From positions 1 to 29,819 of the forward strand of contig PCAT01000028.1 of NCBI GenBank assembly GCA_002730655.1: 29,819 nt of DNA, written 5' to 3'. Positions 8,413 to 16,384 of this stretch are shown here, in pieces. The number at the start of each line of letters is the position of its first letter. The stretch's first letter is position 1. Position numbers and translations under genes: made by a program. Under the pieces are notes generated by a model. That model saw only the letters and a list, made by a program, of their open reading frames with translations, was not told the DNA's origin and did not search any database. This DNA is from Balneola sp. (GTDB lineage: Bacteria > Bacteroidota > Rhodothermia > Balneolales > Balneolaceae).

Positions 8413-10143
8413 ATGCTATATACTTATTACCTAGTTTTTTTAGACATTTTTGCGGTGATTTTTACCCTAATGATGCTACGAGTTCTGTACTACAGATGGC
8501 TTTATTATTTGCATGTTTTTCAACAATTTGGATATAAAACCAATGAACTAACTGGTTGGCTAAAAGATCATTGGGATGAAAAAGTGATTCCTAGAAGCCT
8601 AGTTTATTTCTTGATAAGTACCATGCTGCTCATTTTTGGAACCGAATTTTTTGAAATTCGACTAAACTTATCAGCTGAGGCTATTATCCTTTTTTCATGG
8701 GGTATAGCTTACCTTGGCTCGACCAAAGCCTTCCGTCCTAAAAAAGTAAAAAAACCATTGGTCTGGACTACTCGAGTAAAACGTTTATCATTCCCTTTTG
8801 GATTGTCTAGTCTATTCCTTCCACTTCTTGCTGTGTATTCAGGCTTCGGCGGCTGGTTTAACTCCACCTTTACACACCTTCGATTGCAAGGAGCCGCTAG
8901 CATACAATTTGATGCCCCCAGTTTAGTCTTAGGCCTGGCATTAGGATATATTTTTATACCCCTTTTCTTACTCTTATCGGGCTACCTCACTGCCCCCGTT
9001 GAGCAGCAAATACAAAATGGCTATAAACGACAAGCTCGCAAAAAATTGGCCTCACTCCCGCATTTAAAAGTGATTGCTATTACAGGGAGCTATGGAAAAA
9101 CAAGCGTCAAATTTATGCTAAGAGATGTACTAAAGGAGCGGTTCAGTGTGTGTGTTACCCCTGGAAGTTTTAATACTCCGATGGGCATATGTAAAGTAAT
9201 CAACAACAATTTGCAGGCGCATCACCAAATATTAATTTTAGAGATGGGAGCACGTTATGCAGGTAATATTGGCGAACTCTGTGACATTGCCCAACCTGAT
9301 ATATCCATCGTTTCAAATGTGGGGCTTGCTCATTTAGAAACTTTTGGAAGCCAGGCGATCATTGCCAAAGAAAAAGGCACCCTGGTGGATCGTTTGAAAA
9401 AAGGGGGCGTGGCCGTATTAAATGGCAACGATCCCATAGTATCAAAAATGGGCAAAGAACGTAGCAATATCCACCGTATTCAAGTTGGGCTTTCATCCTT
9501 AAATGAAACTAACTCTGAATTACATTTAAGCGCTTCTAAAATGGACTATTCTACCCAAGGAACTCGCTTTAAACTCCATAAAAAATCGGGAGATGCTTCA
9601 ACAGAACCGTGGGATATTGAGTGCTCACTATTAGGCAGACACAACGTGCAAAATTTGTTATTAGCCCTTGGTGTTGGCGACCACCTTGGGCTTCGAATGA
9701 ATACAATGCAGTTAGCCGCTTCTCAAATTAAACCAGTTCAACATCGGTTGGAATTAAAAGCAGTAGGTGATTATTTCATGATTGATGATGCATTTAACTC
9801 CAATCCAGTAGGCGCTAAAAACGCAGTAGAAATTCTAGGGGCTTTTCAGTCATCTCAGCGATTTATTATTACTCCCGGGATAGTTGAATTAGGGAATATA
9901 GAAGCAGAAGAAAATTATAAATTTGGAACTCACATTGCTAGGGCCAAATTAGATTATGCTTTTATAGTTGGTTTAGAGAGAGGAAAAGTAATTGAAAAAG
10001 GGTATCTAGAGGCTGGAGGAAACCCTGAACGCCTGGAGCGAGTAAAGTCTCTTTTTGAAGCTAATGATAAACTCAAGCAGCGTATTAGATCTGGAGATAT
10101 AGTACTTTATGAAAATGATTTACCCGATATTTATAATGAATAA
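8413..10143 (+). CDS. Mur ligase family protein (MurF-like) with N-terminal membrane domain
   Basis: ATP-dependent amide ligase fold fused to an N-terminal membrane region. Numbered from the upstream TTG at 8398, hydrophobic segments lie at about 7-30, 67-82, 93-108, 132-149 and 174-197. The Mur ATPase follows: AITGSYGKTSVKF (P-loop about 229-236), PGSFNTPMGICKVIN, EMGARYAGNIGELC (about 282-295), SNVGLAHLETFGS and the lysine region AKEKG (about 323-327). The C-terminal domain has LLGRHNVQNLLLALG, HRLEL, MIDDAFNSNPVGAKNAVEIL, and ends GDIVLYENDLPDIYNE. The UDP-MurNAc-binding N-terminal domain of ordinary MurF is absent; the membrane region takes its place. The first ATG is at 8413 (TTG at 8398 possible). 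It may act on a membrane-bound or lipid-linked cell-wall intermediate, which is inference. A terminator follows at 10152. Confidence 0.85.
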   Translation: MLYTYYLVFLDIFAVIFTLMMLRVLYYRWLYYLHVFQQFGYKTNELTGWLKDHWDEKVIPRSLVYFLISTMLLIFGTEFFEIRLNLSAEAIILFSWGIAYLGSTKAFRPKKVKKPLVWTTRVKRLSFPFGLSSLFLPLLAVYSGFGGWFNSTFTHLRLQGAASIQFDAPSLVLGLALGYIFIPLFLLLSGYLTAPVEQQIQNGYKRQARKKLASLPHLKVIAITGSYGKTSVKFMLRDVLKERFSVCVTPGSFNTPMGICKVINNNLQAHHQILILEMGARYAGNIGELCDIAQPDISIVSNVGLAHLETFGSQAIIAKEKGTLVDRLKKGGVAVLNGNDPIVSKMGKERSNIHRIQVGLSSLNETNSELHLSASKMDYSTQGTRFKLHKKSGDASTEPWDIECSLLGRHNVQNLLLALGVGDHLGLRMNTMQLAASQIKPVQHRLELKAVGDYFMIDDAFNSNPVGAKNAVEILGAFQSSQRFIITPGIVELGNIEAEENYKFGTHIARAKLDYAFIVGLERGKVIEKGYLEAGGNPERLERVKSLFEANDKLKQRIRSGDIVLYENDLPDIYNE

Positions 10144-10151
10144 TCACTAAA

Positions 10152-10178
10152 AGGTAGCTAAGCTATCTGCTTTTTTTT
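10152..10178 (+). terminator. Intrinsic terminator after the Mur ligase
   Basis: AGGTAGC (10152-10158) pairs with GCTATCT (10162-10168), seven pairs including one G-U, around a TAA loop, followed by GC and eight T (10171-10178). It begins 9 bases after the Mur ligase stop and lies between convergent genes. On the minus strand only four T follow the stem, so termination is likely stronger for the plus-strand gene. Confidence 0.7.
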
Positions 10179-10260
10179 GATACATTTTTTTGAAGATAAC
10201 TTTTACACTTTTTAGTCTTATCCTGCCTTTTTTGCTAATCTAAAGCTTGGAAGCTTGTTA

Positions 10261-11619
10261 TTATTCATACCGTATAACTCGTGCAGGATGTATTTTAGCA
10301 GCGGCAAGAGCGGGTATCCAACTCGCTAAAACACTCAAACAAAGAGTCCCAAACATAATCAACAGAACATCAGTCCATTGTACGTCTACCGGATACGCAT
10401 CAATTATAAATGCAGAAGATAACTTTAATAGACCAAATGTGTCTTGTAAATAAGAAAAGCCTAAGCCTAATATTGCGCCTAAAAATGCCCCTATAATCCC
10501 AATAATTAATCCTTGTTGAATAAATATTGCTTGCACTTGATTAGTCGTTAAACCCAAAGAGCGTAAAACGCCAATATCCCGCTTCTTTTGAAGTACAATC
10601 ATACTTAAGGATCCTAAAATATTAAGGGCCGCAACCAAAATGATTATCATGAGTACAATAAATGCCCCCCACTTTTCTAAATTCATAACATCATATAAGG
10701 GTTTTTGTAAATCATACCATGTTTTTAAAACAATATCAGAGCTAAAAATATCATCCTTAATAGTTTCCAGAGTTGCCTTAACCTCATCCGCTTGGAGGAT
10801 GTTGTCCATTGATAAATCCACGCCTGAAATTTTATTCCTTGTCAAAAATAACCTATGCGCCGCTGAAATATCTAGTAAAATGGGTGGTGGTGACGAAATA
10901 TAAGGGAGTTCATAAACCCCTCTTACAGTAAAAATCATAGATCGCGGAATACTTATTTGAGTTAGCACTTTATGCATATGCCTGGCACTCAATAAAACCA
11001 CTTCATCTCCTAATTCTAGCTGTAAATCCGCGCGCAAATATTCTGGAATAAGTATACCAGGAAGACCCTGTAGGGTATGTAAATTTTTGACGCCACTTTT
11101 AAGGGGTAAATTTTGTAAAAAACCTCGCTTATCATGTACATCCACACCCTTTTGTTCCTTTTTTACAATAATATCATCAGGAGTCGTTTTATGGAGGTTT
11201 ATAGATGCGGTGTGATTAATTTTATAGCTACTAGACAAATTCGTCGGGATACCCTTAATTTGTATTACTTTATTTTCATAAGGTTGCACTCCATTGGAGC
11301 TGCGGGTACGTAATAAGGCCATACCTTCCACAAAAGGGGTGTACTCCACGATCCTAGGATCGTTCTGAAATTGCTGTCCCAATTTATCATTCCATTCTAG
11401 TACTGGCCCGCCTATACTTTCGACCCGTAAAGCTGGGTCATATCCCAATAGAAAACCTTGAATGACTGTAAAAAAACCATTGAAAATAGATAAAACAATA
11501 ATGAGTAAAGCAGCCCCAATGGTAATACCTGATATACTTATATACGTAAGTACAGAAACCAAAGAAACATGTTTTTTTGCAAACAAATATCGCCGTGCAA
11601 TCCGTCTAGAAATGTTCAT
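10261..11619 (-). CDS. LolC/LolE-type ABC transporter permease (FtsX/MacB fold)
   Basis: Inner-membrane permease of the lipoprotein-releasing family, which hands outer-membrane lipoproteins to a periplasmic carrier. The N-terminus MNISRRIARRYLFAKKH leads into TM1 (about 22-46, SISGITIGAALLIIVLSIFNGFF). A large periplasmic domain (about 50-315) follows, and then three TM helices at about 318-343, 371-392 and 416-438. RDIGVLRSLGLTTNQVQAIF between the second and third helices is the FtsX cytoplasmic coupling signature. It ends KIHPARVIRYE. Its 452 residues are slightly above the usual ~400-415, with the extra length in the periplasmic part. No LolD ATPase or second permease is adjacent, so it may form a homodimer with an ATPase encoded elsewhere. 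Divergent from glgB. Confidence 0.9.
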   Translation of the reverse strand: MNISRRIARRYLFAKKHVSLVSVLTYISISGITIGAALLIIVLSIFNGFFTVIQGFLLGYDPALRVESIGGPVLEWNDKLGQQFQNDPRIVEYTPFVEGMALLRTRSSNGVQPYENKVIQIKGIPTNLSSSYKINHTASINLHKTTPDDIIVKKEQKGVDVHDKRGFLQNLPLKSGVKNLHTLQGLPGILIPEYLRADLQLELGDEVVLLSARHMHKVLTQISIPRSMIFTVRGVYELPYISSPPPILLDISAAHRLFLTRNKISGVDLSMDNILQADEVKATLETIKDDIFSSDIVLKTWYDLQKPLYDVMNLEKWGAFIVLMIIILVAALNILGSLSMIVLQKKRDIGVLRSLGLTTNQVQAIFIQQGLIIGIIGAFLGAILGLGFSYLQDTFGLLKLSSAFIIDAYPVDVQWTDVLLIMFGTLCLSVLASWIPALAAAKIHPARVIRYE

Positions 11620-11782
11620 GAGTCAAAATGGTTAAATAAGAGATAAAGTAAAATAGAGAATGTTCCCTTTAAACACATATTTGAAGGTACTTAGGACATT
11701 ATTTAACACCTAAATTCATATATTCTTGTCTCTTTAAACCGCCTTTTTCTCGTTCTTTAATAATCAAACTTTAGAAAGTCAT

Positions 11783-13969
11783 TTGTTAACGCAGGAAATT
11801 ATTCAATCCATTGATGATGGATCGCATGGCGATCCCTTTAGTATTTTGGGTCCTCATATCACCGAGATAAACGGTAAAAAGAAGATAATTATCAGGGTTT
11901 TTAGGCCAGATGCTAAACAAGTTGAATTAATTATTTCACCAAAGACTCGCCATATTATGAACCGCCTATCCGAGGGTGGACTATTTGAATGGATATTTCT
12001 CAGAAGAAAAAAAATACCTGCATACCGCTTATCCATTACCCCATTTCAAGGCCAAACTTACTCCATTGACGACCCTTATCGGTTTCAACCCATAATTGAA
12101 GAGCTTGATTTACATCTTTGGGAAGAGGGAAATCATACCAAGTCCTATTTCTTTATGGGGGCGCATCCAAAAACAATAAATGGTGTTCAGGGAAGTCATT
12201 TTGTGGTGACTGCCCCTGCTGCCACCCGGGTTAGTGTCATAGGTTCGTTCAATCAATGGGATGGTAGGGTCCATCGGATGAGAAAGTATCATAACCAGGG
12301 GCTTTGGGAGCTTTTTATACCACATGTTAATTCAGGCGACACTTATAAATTTGAAATTAAAAGTCCTCGACAGGATGCCCCTCTAAAAAAAGCCGATCCC
12401 TTCGCTTTTTTTTCAGAAATCAGGCCGCAGAGTGCCTCCATTGTACATGATTTAAATGGATACAAATGGAAGGATCAACGATGGATTAAGGAGCGTCAAA
12501 GTCGACATCATGAACAAGCTATTTCAGTTTATGAGTGCCATCTAGGGTCATGGAGACGAAATAGTGAAAAAAATTTTTTATCGTATCGTGAACTTGCTGA
12601 ACAACTTATCCCTTATGTAAAAAACCTCGGTTTTACCCATATTGAACTCATGCCTATTGCAGAACACCCCTATGATCCTTCCTGGGGATATCAGCAAACA
12701 GGTTACTTTTCAGCTACCTCTCGTTTCGGAACCCCAAAAGATTTAATGTTTTTTGTTGATCAGTGCCATGCATATAATATTGGAGTCATTCTAGATTGGG
12801 TACCTGCTCATTTTGCAAAAGATGTACATGGACTCTACCGTTTTGACGGTACAGGGCTATTTGAACATGAAGACCCACGACAGGGAGAACATAAAGATTG
12901 GGGTACCGCTATTTTTAATTTTGGGCGCACAGAAGTCCAAAATTTGCTGATTTCAAACGCCTTATTTTGGCTAGATTATTATCATATTGACGGCTTAAGG
13001 GTAGATGCGGTCGCTTCTATGCTCTATTTGGATTATTCCAGAGAAGATGATGATTGGATACCAAATAAGTATGGGGGCCGAGAAAATATTGAGGCCATTG
13101 AGTTTCTAAAAAAATTCAACTACTTCGTACATGAATATTTTCCTGGCTGCCTGACTTTTGCTGAAGAATCTACCTCTTGGGCTGGAGTCACAACACCCAT
13201 CCAACAAAATGGGCTAGGGTTCGATTATAAATGGAACATGGGGTGGATGAATGATACACTAAGCTATATTGAAAAAGACCCCATCTACCGCCGATATCAC
13301 CAAGAAAATCTTACATTTTCAATGGTCTACGCCTTCAGTGAAAAATTCATTTTACCTTTTTCACATGATGAAGTAGTACATATGAAAAAATCTATGCTAT
13401 CTAAAATGCCCGGTAATAATTGGCAAAAATTTGCTAATCTGAGATTATTATATACTTATATGTATGCTCATCCGGGTGCAAAATTGCTGTTTATGGGTTC
13501 TGAGTTTGGACAGTGGCATGAATGGAATGATGCTCATTCACTTGACTGGCATCTATGTGAATATACCCCCCACCAGCAGCTACAAACCCTAGTTAAGGAT
13601 TTAAATTATCTCCACCAAAATCAAGCTTCACTGTACGAACTTGATACAGATTGGAAAGGCTTTGAGTGGATTGATTTCCATGATGTGGACAATAGTTTAA
13701 TTTCTTTTATAAGAAAAGCAAAAGATTCCGGCGACTTTGTAGTAGTTGTATTAAATTTCACACCTACTGTACATCTAAATTATCGTGTAGGAGTCCCTAT
13801 CACCGGTAATTACGAAGTGTTGTTTAATAGTGATTCAGAGTATTATGGAGGGAGTAATGTTGGAGTTAAAGAATGCATTGCATCGACAGAGTCATGGCAT
13901 AATTTCACTTCGTCAATATCGATCGATATTCCTCCTTTGGCTGGGATCATATTAAAACTAAAGAACTAA
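11783..13969 (+). CDS. glgB: 1,4-alpha-glucan branching enzyme
   Basis: Cuts alpha-1,4 glucan chains and reattaches them as alpha-1,6 branches, giving glycogen its structure. Domains are an N-terminal N1/CBM48-like beta module (DPFSILGPH, about 17-110), a second CBM48 (VSVIGSFNQWDGRVHRM, about 151-166) and a GH13 barrel. Catalytic residues are visible: GLRVDAV with nucleophile D408, TFAEES with acid/base E461, and SHDE with D529. They sit three residues later than in the E. coli enzyme. At 728 residues it is full length. No in-frame ATG or GTG exists between the upstream stop and the conserved N-terminus, so TTG at 11783 is the probable start, with AGAAAG upstream. malQ begins three bases after the stop, indicating one operon. 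Confidence 0.97.
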   Translation: MLTQEIIQSIDDGSHGDPFSILGPHITEINGKKKIIIRVFRPDAKQVELIISPKTRHIMNRLSEGGLFEWIFLRRKKIPAYRLSITPFQGQTYSIDDPYRFQPIIEELDLHLWEEGNHTKSYFFMGAHPKTINGVQGSHFVVTAPAATRVSVIGSFNQWDGRVHRMRKYHNQGLWELFIPHVNSGDTYKFEIKSPRQDAPLKKADPFAFFSEIRPQSASIVHDLNGYKWKDQRWIKERQSRHHEQAISVYECHLGSWRRNSEKNFLSYRELAEQLIPYVKNLGFTHIELMPIAEHPYDPSWGYQQTGYFSATSRFGTPKDLMFFVDQCHAYNIGVILDWVPAHFAKDVHGLYRFDGTGLFEHEDPRQGEHKDWGTAIFNFGRTEVQNLLISNALFWLDYYHIDGLRVDAVASMLYLDYSREDDDWIPNKYGGRENIEAIEFLKKFNYFVHEYFPGCLTFAEESTSWAGVTTPIQQNGLGFDYKWNMGWMNDTLSYIEKDPIYRRYHQENLTFSMVYAFSEKFILPFSHDEVVHMKKSMLSKMPGNNWQKFANLRLLYTYMYAHPGAKLLFMGSEFGQWHEWNDAHSLDWHLCEYTPHQQLQTLVKDLNYLHQNQASLYELDTDWKGFEWIDFHDVDNSLISFIRKAKDSGDFVVVVLNFTPTVHLNYRVGVPITGNYEVLFNSDSEYYGGSNVGVKECIASTESWHNFTSSISIDIPPLAGIILKLKN

Positions 13970-13972
13970 GTT

Positions 13973-15475
13973 ATGCGATTTCCACGATCCTGCGGCACCT
14001 TAGTGCACCCCACATCTTTTCCAGGAAAATACGGTATTGGAGATTTTGGTTATGAAGCACGAATGTTCCTAGATTTCTTAGAAGATACTCAACAGAGTAT
14101 CTGGCAAGTGCTTCCTCTTACGCCCACAGGGTATGGAAATTCACCCTATGCTTCCTATTCTGCTTTTGCTGGTAACCCCTATTTGATAAGTCCCGATATT
14201 CTTTTTGAAAAAGGACTCTTAACTGCTTCAGAAGTCCGTTCGCTCATTATACCCTCAACCACTACTGTAGCTTATCAGCAAGTGGTTAAAAAAAAATCGA
14301 TGGCATTAAAACTAGCTTCAAATAGCTTTTATGAGACCTTAGTCGGAGATGAAGTAGAAAAATTTGAGCTATTCAAACTGGAGCATGCTCATTGGTTAGA
14401 TGATTATGTATTGTTTATGGCCGTAGCTAAAAGTCACCAAATGCGTCCCTGGAATAGTTGGGATTCTGATATTGCTACACACAAAAAAGAAGCTATTAAT
14501 AAAGCAAAAAAGAACTATGCTCAAGAAATTAAATTAGAGTATTGGCTTCAATACGAGTTTTTAAATCAATGGATAGCATTAAAAGAGTATGCAAACACTA
14601 GGGGAATTCGTATTATTGGCGATATCCCTATTTTTGTCGATCACAATAGCGCTGATGTATGGGCCAATTCAAAGTATTTTGCTGTAGATAAACAAGGAAA
14701 TAGAACTTTAGTATCTGGGGTTCCTCCGGACTATTTCAGTGATACAGGGCAGCTTTGGGGGAACCCTCAGTATCAGTGGGGGGCCTTAGAAAAAGATGGT
14801 TACTCATGGTGGGTTAAGCGGTTTAAACATATGTTTTTGACTTGCGACGCAATCAGAGTAGATCACTTCAGAGGGTTTGATGCTTACTGGGAAATACCAG
14901 CTTCTGAAAAAACTGCTGTAAATGGGCGCTGGGTTGAGGGCCCTGGAGAAAAATTTTTTGATACCATCTTAAAAGAATGCGGCGAATTACCTATCATTGC
15001 GGAAGATTTAGGTTTTGTTACCGAAAGGGTAGAAAAGTTACGCGACAAGTATGCATTTCCTGGCATGAAAATTCTTCAATTTGCCTTTGACGCCGAATCT
15101 GACAATAGTTTCTTACCCCATAACTATCCTCAAAATTGCGTGGTATATAGTGGTACACATGACAATGACACTTCAAAAGGATGGTATGAGCAAGCCCCCG
15201 AGTACGAACAGCATTTTGCTAGAACCTATAGTCAATCCGATGGAACACATATAAATTGGGCTTTTATTCGACTTGGAATGCTTTCTGTAGGTGATCAGGC
15301 CATCTTTCCCCTTCAGGACTTTATGAGCCTATCAACAGAACACCGTATGAATTTTCCAGGAACTTCATCCGGTAATTGGCTTTGGAGATACACTACGGAA
15401 ATGCTACAAGAAATTGATCGTAATAAAATTTGCAATCTCATTCATTTAAGTAACCGGCATGACCGAAATAAATAA
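13973..15475 (+). CDS. malQ: 4-alpha-glucanotransferase (amylomaltase, GH77)
   Basis: Transfers alpha-1,4-glucan segments between maltooligosaccharides, linking short glucans to glycogen metabolism. The N-terminus FPRSCGTLVHPTSFPGKYGI is typical of the bacterial amylomaltase type. Key stretches are WQVLPLTPTGYGNSPY, GDIPIFVDHNSADVW, DAIRVDHFRGFDAYW (nucleophile D297), PIIAEDLGF (acid/base E344) and SGTHDNDTSKGW (D397). These positions parallel those of the Thermus amylomaltase. At 500 residues it is the short, complete form without the extra N-terminal modules of the E. coli MalQ. It sits directly behind glgB, and a strong terminator follows 13 bases after its stop. Confidence 0.97.
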   Translation: MRFPRSCGTLVHPTSFPGKYGIGDFGYEARMFLDFLEDTQQSIWQVLPLTPTGYGNSPYASYSAFAGNPYLISPDILFEKGLLTASEVRSLIIPSTTTVAYQQVVKKKSMALKLASNSFYETLVGDEVEKFELFKLEHAHWLDDYVLFMAVAKSHQMRPWNSWDSDIATHKKEAINKAKKNYAQEIKLEYWLQYEFLNQWIALKEYANTRGIRIIGDIPIFVDHNSADVWANSKYFAVDKQGNRTLVSGVPPDYFSDTGQLWGNPQYQWGALEKDGYSWWVKRFKHMFLTCDAIRVDHFRGFDAYWEIPASEKTAVNGRWVEGPGEKFFDTILKECGELPIIAEDLGFVTERVEKLRDKYAFPGMKILQFAFDAESDNSFLPHNYPQNCVVYSGTHDNDTSKGWYEQAPEYEQHFARTYSQSDGTHINWAFIRLGMLSVGDQAIFPLQDFMSLSTEHRMNFPGTSSGNWLWRYTTEMLQEIDRNKICNLIHLSNRHDRNK

Positions 15476-15488
15476 GGCTAAATAAATA

Positions 15489-15524
15489 AAAAAGGTGTTT
15501 TTTCATTTAAAACCGCCTTTTTCT
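15489..15524 (+). terminator. Terminator of glgB-malQ (bidirectional-looking)
   Basis: AAAAAGGTG (15489-15497) pairs with CGCCTTTTT (15514-15522), nine pairs with one G-U. The loop can itself pair TTTT with AAAA. The stem ends in a T run and also reads as a terminator on the minus strand. It lies 13 bases after the malQ stop. Its right arm, AAACCGCCTTTTTCT (15510-15524), is repeated exactly at 11736-11750 upstream of glgB. Confidence 0.75.
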
Positions 15525-15556
15525 TATATTCTTGAATTGCAATAAAAAATTACAAT

Positions 15557-16375
15557 ATGTCTTTTTCATTGAAGAATCTACCTGAACGATCTGTAAAACC
15601 TAGAACTGAAGGTATAACCCTGGTATTGGACAAAGGATACAGCATACGTCAAGTAGAAGATCTAGTTGACGTATGCTCGAAACACATTGACATAGTTAAG
15701 CTTGGGTGGGGCACATCCTATGTAACTCAAGGCTTAGAGGAAAAGATTAAGGTTTATCAAAAAGCTGGGATACCTGTTTACTTTGGTGGTACTCTTTTTG
15801 AAGCATACCTGATGCGTAACCAGCTCTCCGATTATCGAAAATTGATGGAACACTACGAAATTTCGCATTTAGAGGTTTCAAATGGCACTATTTTGTTATC
15901 GGATGATAAAAAACAAGCTATCATCAAAGAATTAAGTAGCGATTATACGGTTTATTCTGAAGTGGGTAGTAAGAACCCTAACGAGATCATTCCTCCCTAC
16001 AAGTGGGTGCGAACTATTCAACAAGAACTAGAAGCTGGTTCCGAGAAAGTTATCTGCGAAGCTAGAGAAAGTGGTACTGTTGGAATGTTTCGCCCGAATG
16101 GTGAGATTCGATCTGGTTTACTTGAGGAAATCACAGATCAAATACCTGCCAAATACTTGCTTTTCGAGGCACCTAAAAAAGAACAGCAAGTTTGGTTTAT
16201 CCGTAAATATGGTTCTAATGTAAACTTAGGAAATATTCAACCCGAAGAAGTGATTCCTTTAGAAACCTTACGGTTAGGATTACGAGGAGATACTCTCTTA
16301 GATTTCTATTCACTAGGAAAGGGTAACGAATTGGATCAAGTGATCAAAGCGAACGGAATGAACGATAAAGAATAA
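15557..16375 (+). CDS. comA: Phosphosulfolactate synthase family protein (ComA-like)
   Basis: Family members add sulfite to phosphoenolpyruvate to give (2R)-phosphosulfolactate, the first step of one coenzyme M route; in other bacteria the product may feed sulfolactate or other sulfonates. The TIM-barrel signature is clear: RTEGITLVLDKGYS, DIVKLGWGTSYVTQG, GIPVYFGGTLFEAYL, HLEVSNGTILL, YSEVGSKNP, EAGSEKVICEARESGT and LFEAPKKEQQVWFI. Its 272 residues are complete. No ComB phosphatase or ComC dehydrogenase is adjacent, so the end product is unknown. Transcription probably starts in the 81 bases after the malQ terminator; TATATTCTTG at 15525-15534 is a possible promoter element. The short GT5-like gene starts nine bases after the stop, so they are probably one operon. 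The A-rich leader shows no Shine-Dalgarno. Confidence 0.9.
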   Translation: MSFSLKNLPERSVKPRTEGITLVLDKGYSIRQVEDLVDVCSKHIDIVKLGWGTSYVTQGLEEKIKVYQKAGIPVYFGGTLFEAYLMRNQLSDYRKLMEHYEISHLEVSNGTILLSDDKKQAIIKELSSDYTVYSEVGSKNPNEIIPPYKWVRTIQQELEAGSEKVICEARESGTVGMFRPNGEIRSGLLEEITDQIPAKYLLFEAPKKEQQVWFIRKYGSNVNLGNIQPEEVIPLETLRLGLRGDTLLDFYSLGKGNELDQVIKANGMNDKE

Positions 16376-16384
16376 TAATCCATT

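Noticed and set aside
8709..8903. Antisense open frame within the Mur ligase, and similar antisense frames elsewhere
   Set aside because: They are shadows of long conserved coding genes, with no recognisable protein family and no ribosome-site support.
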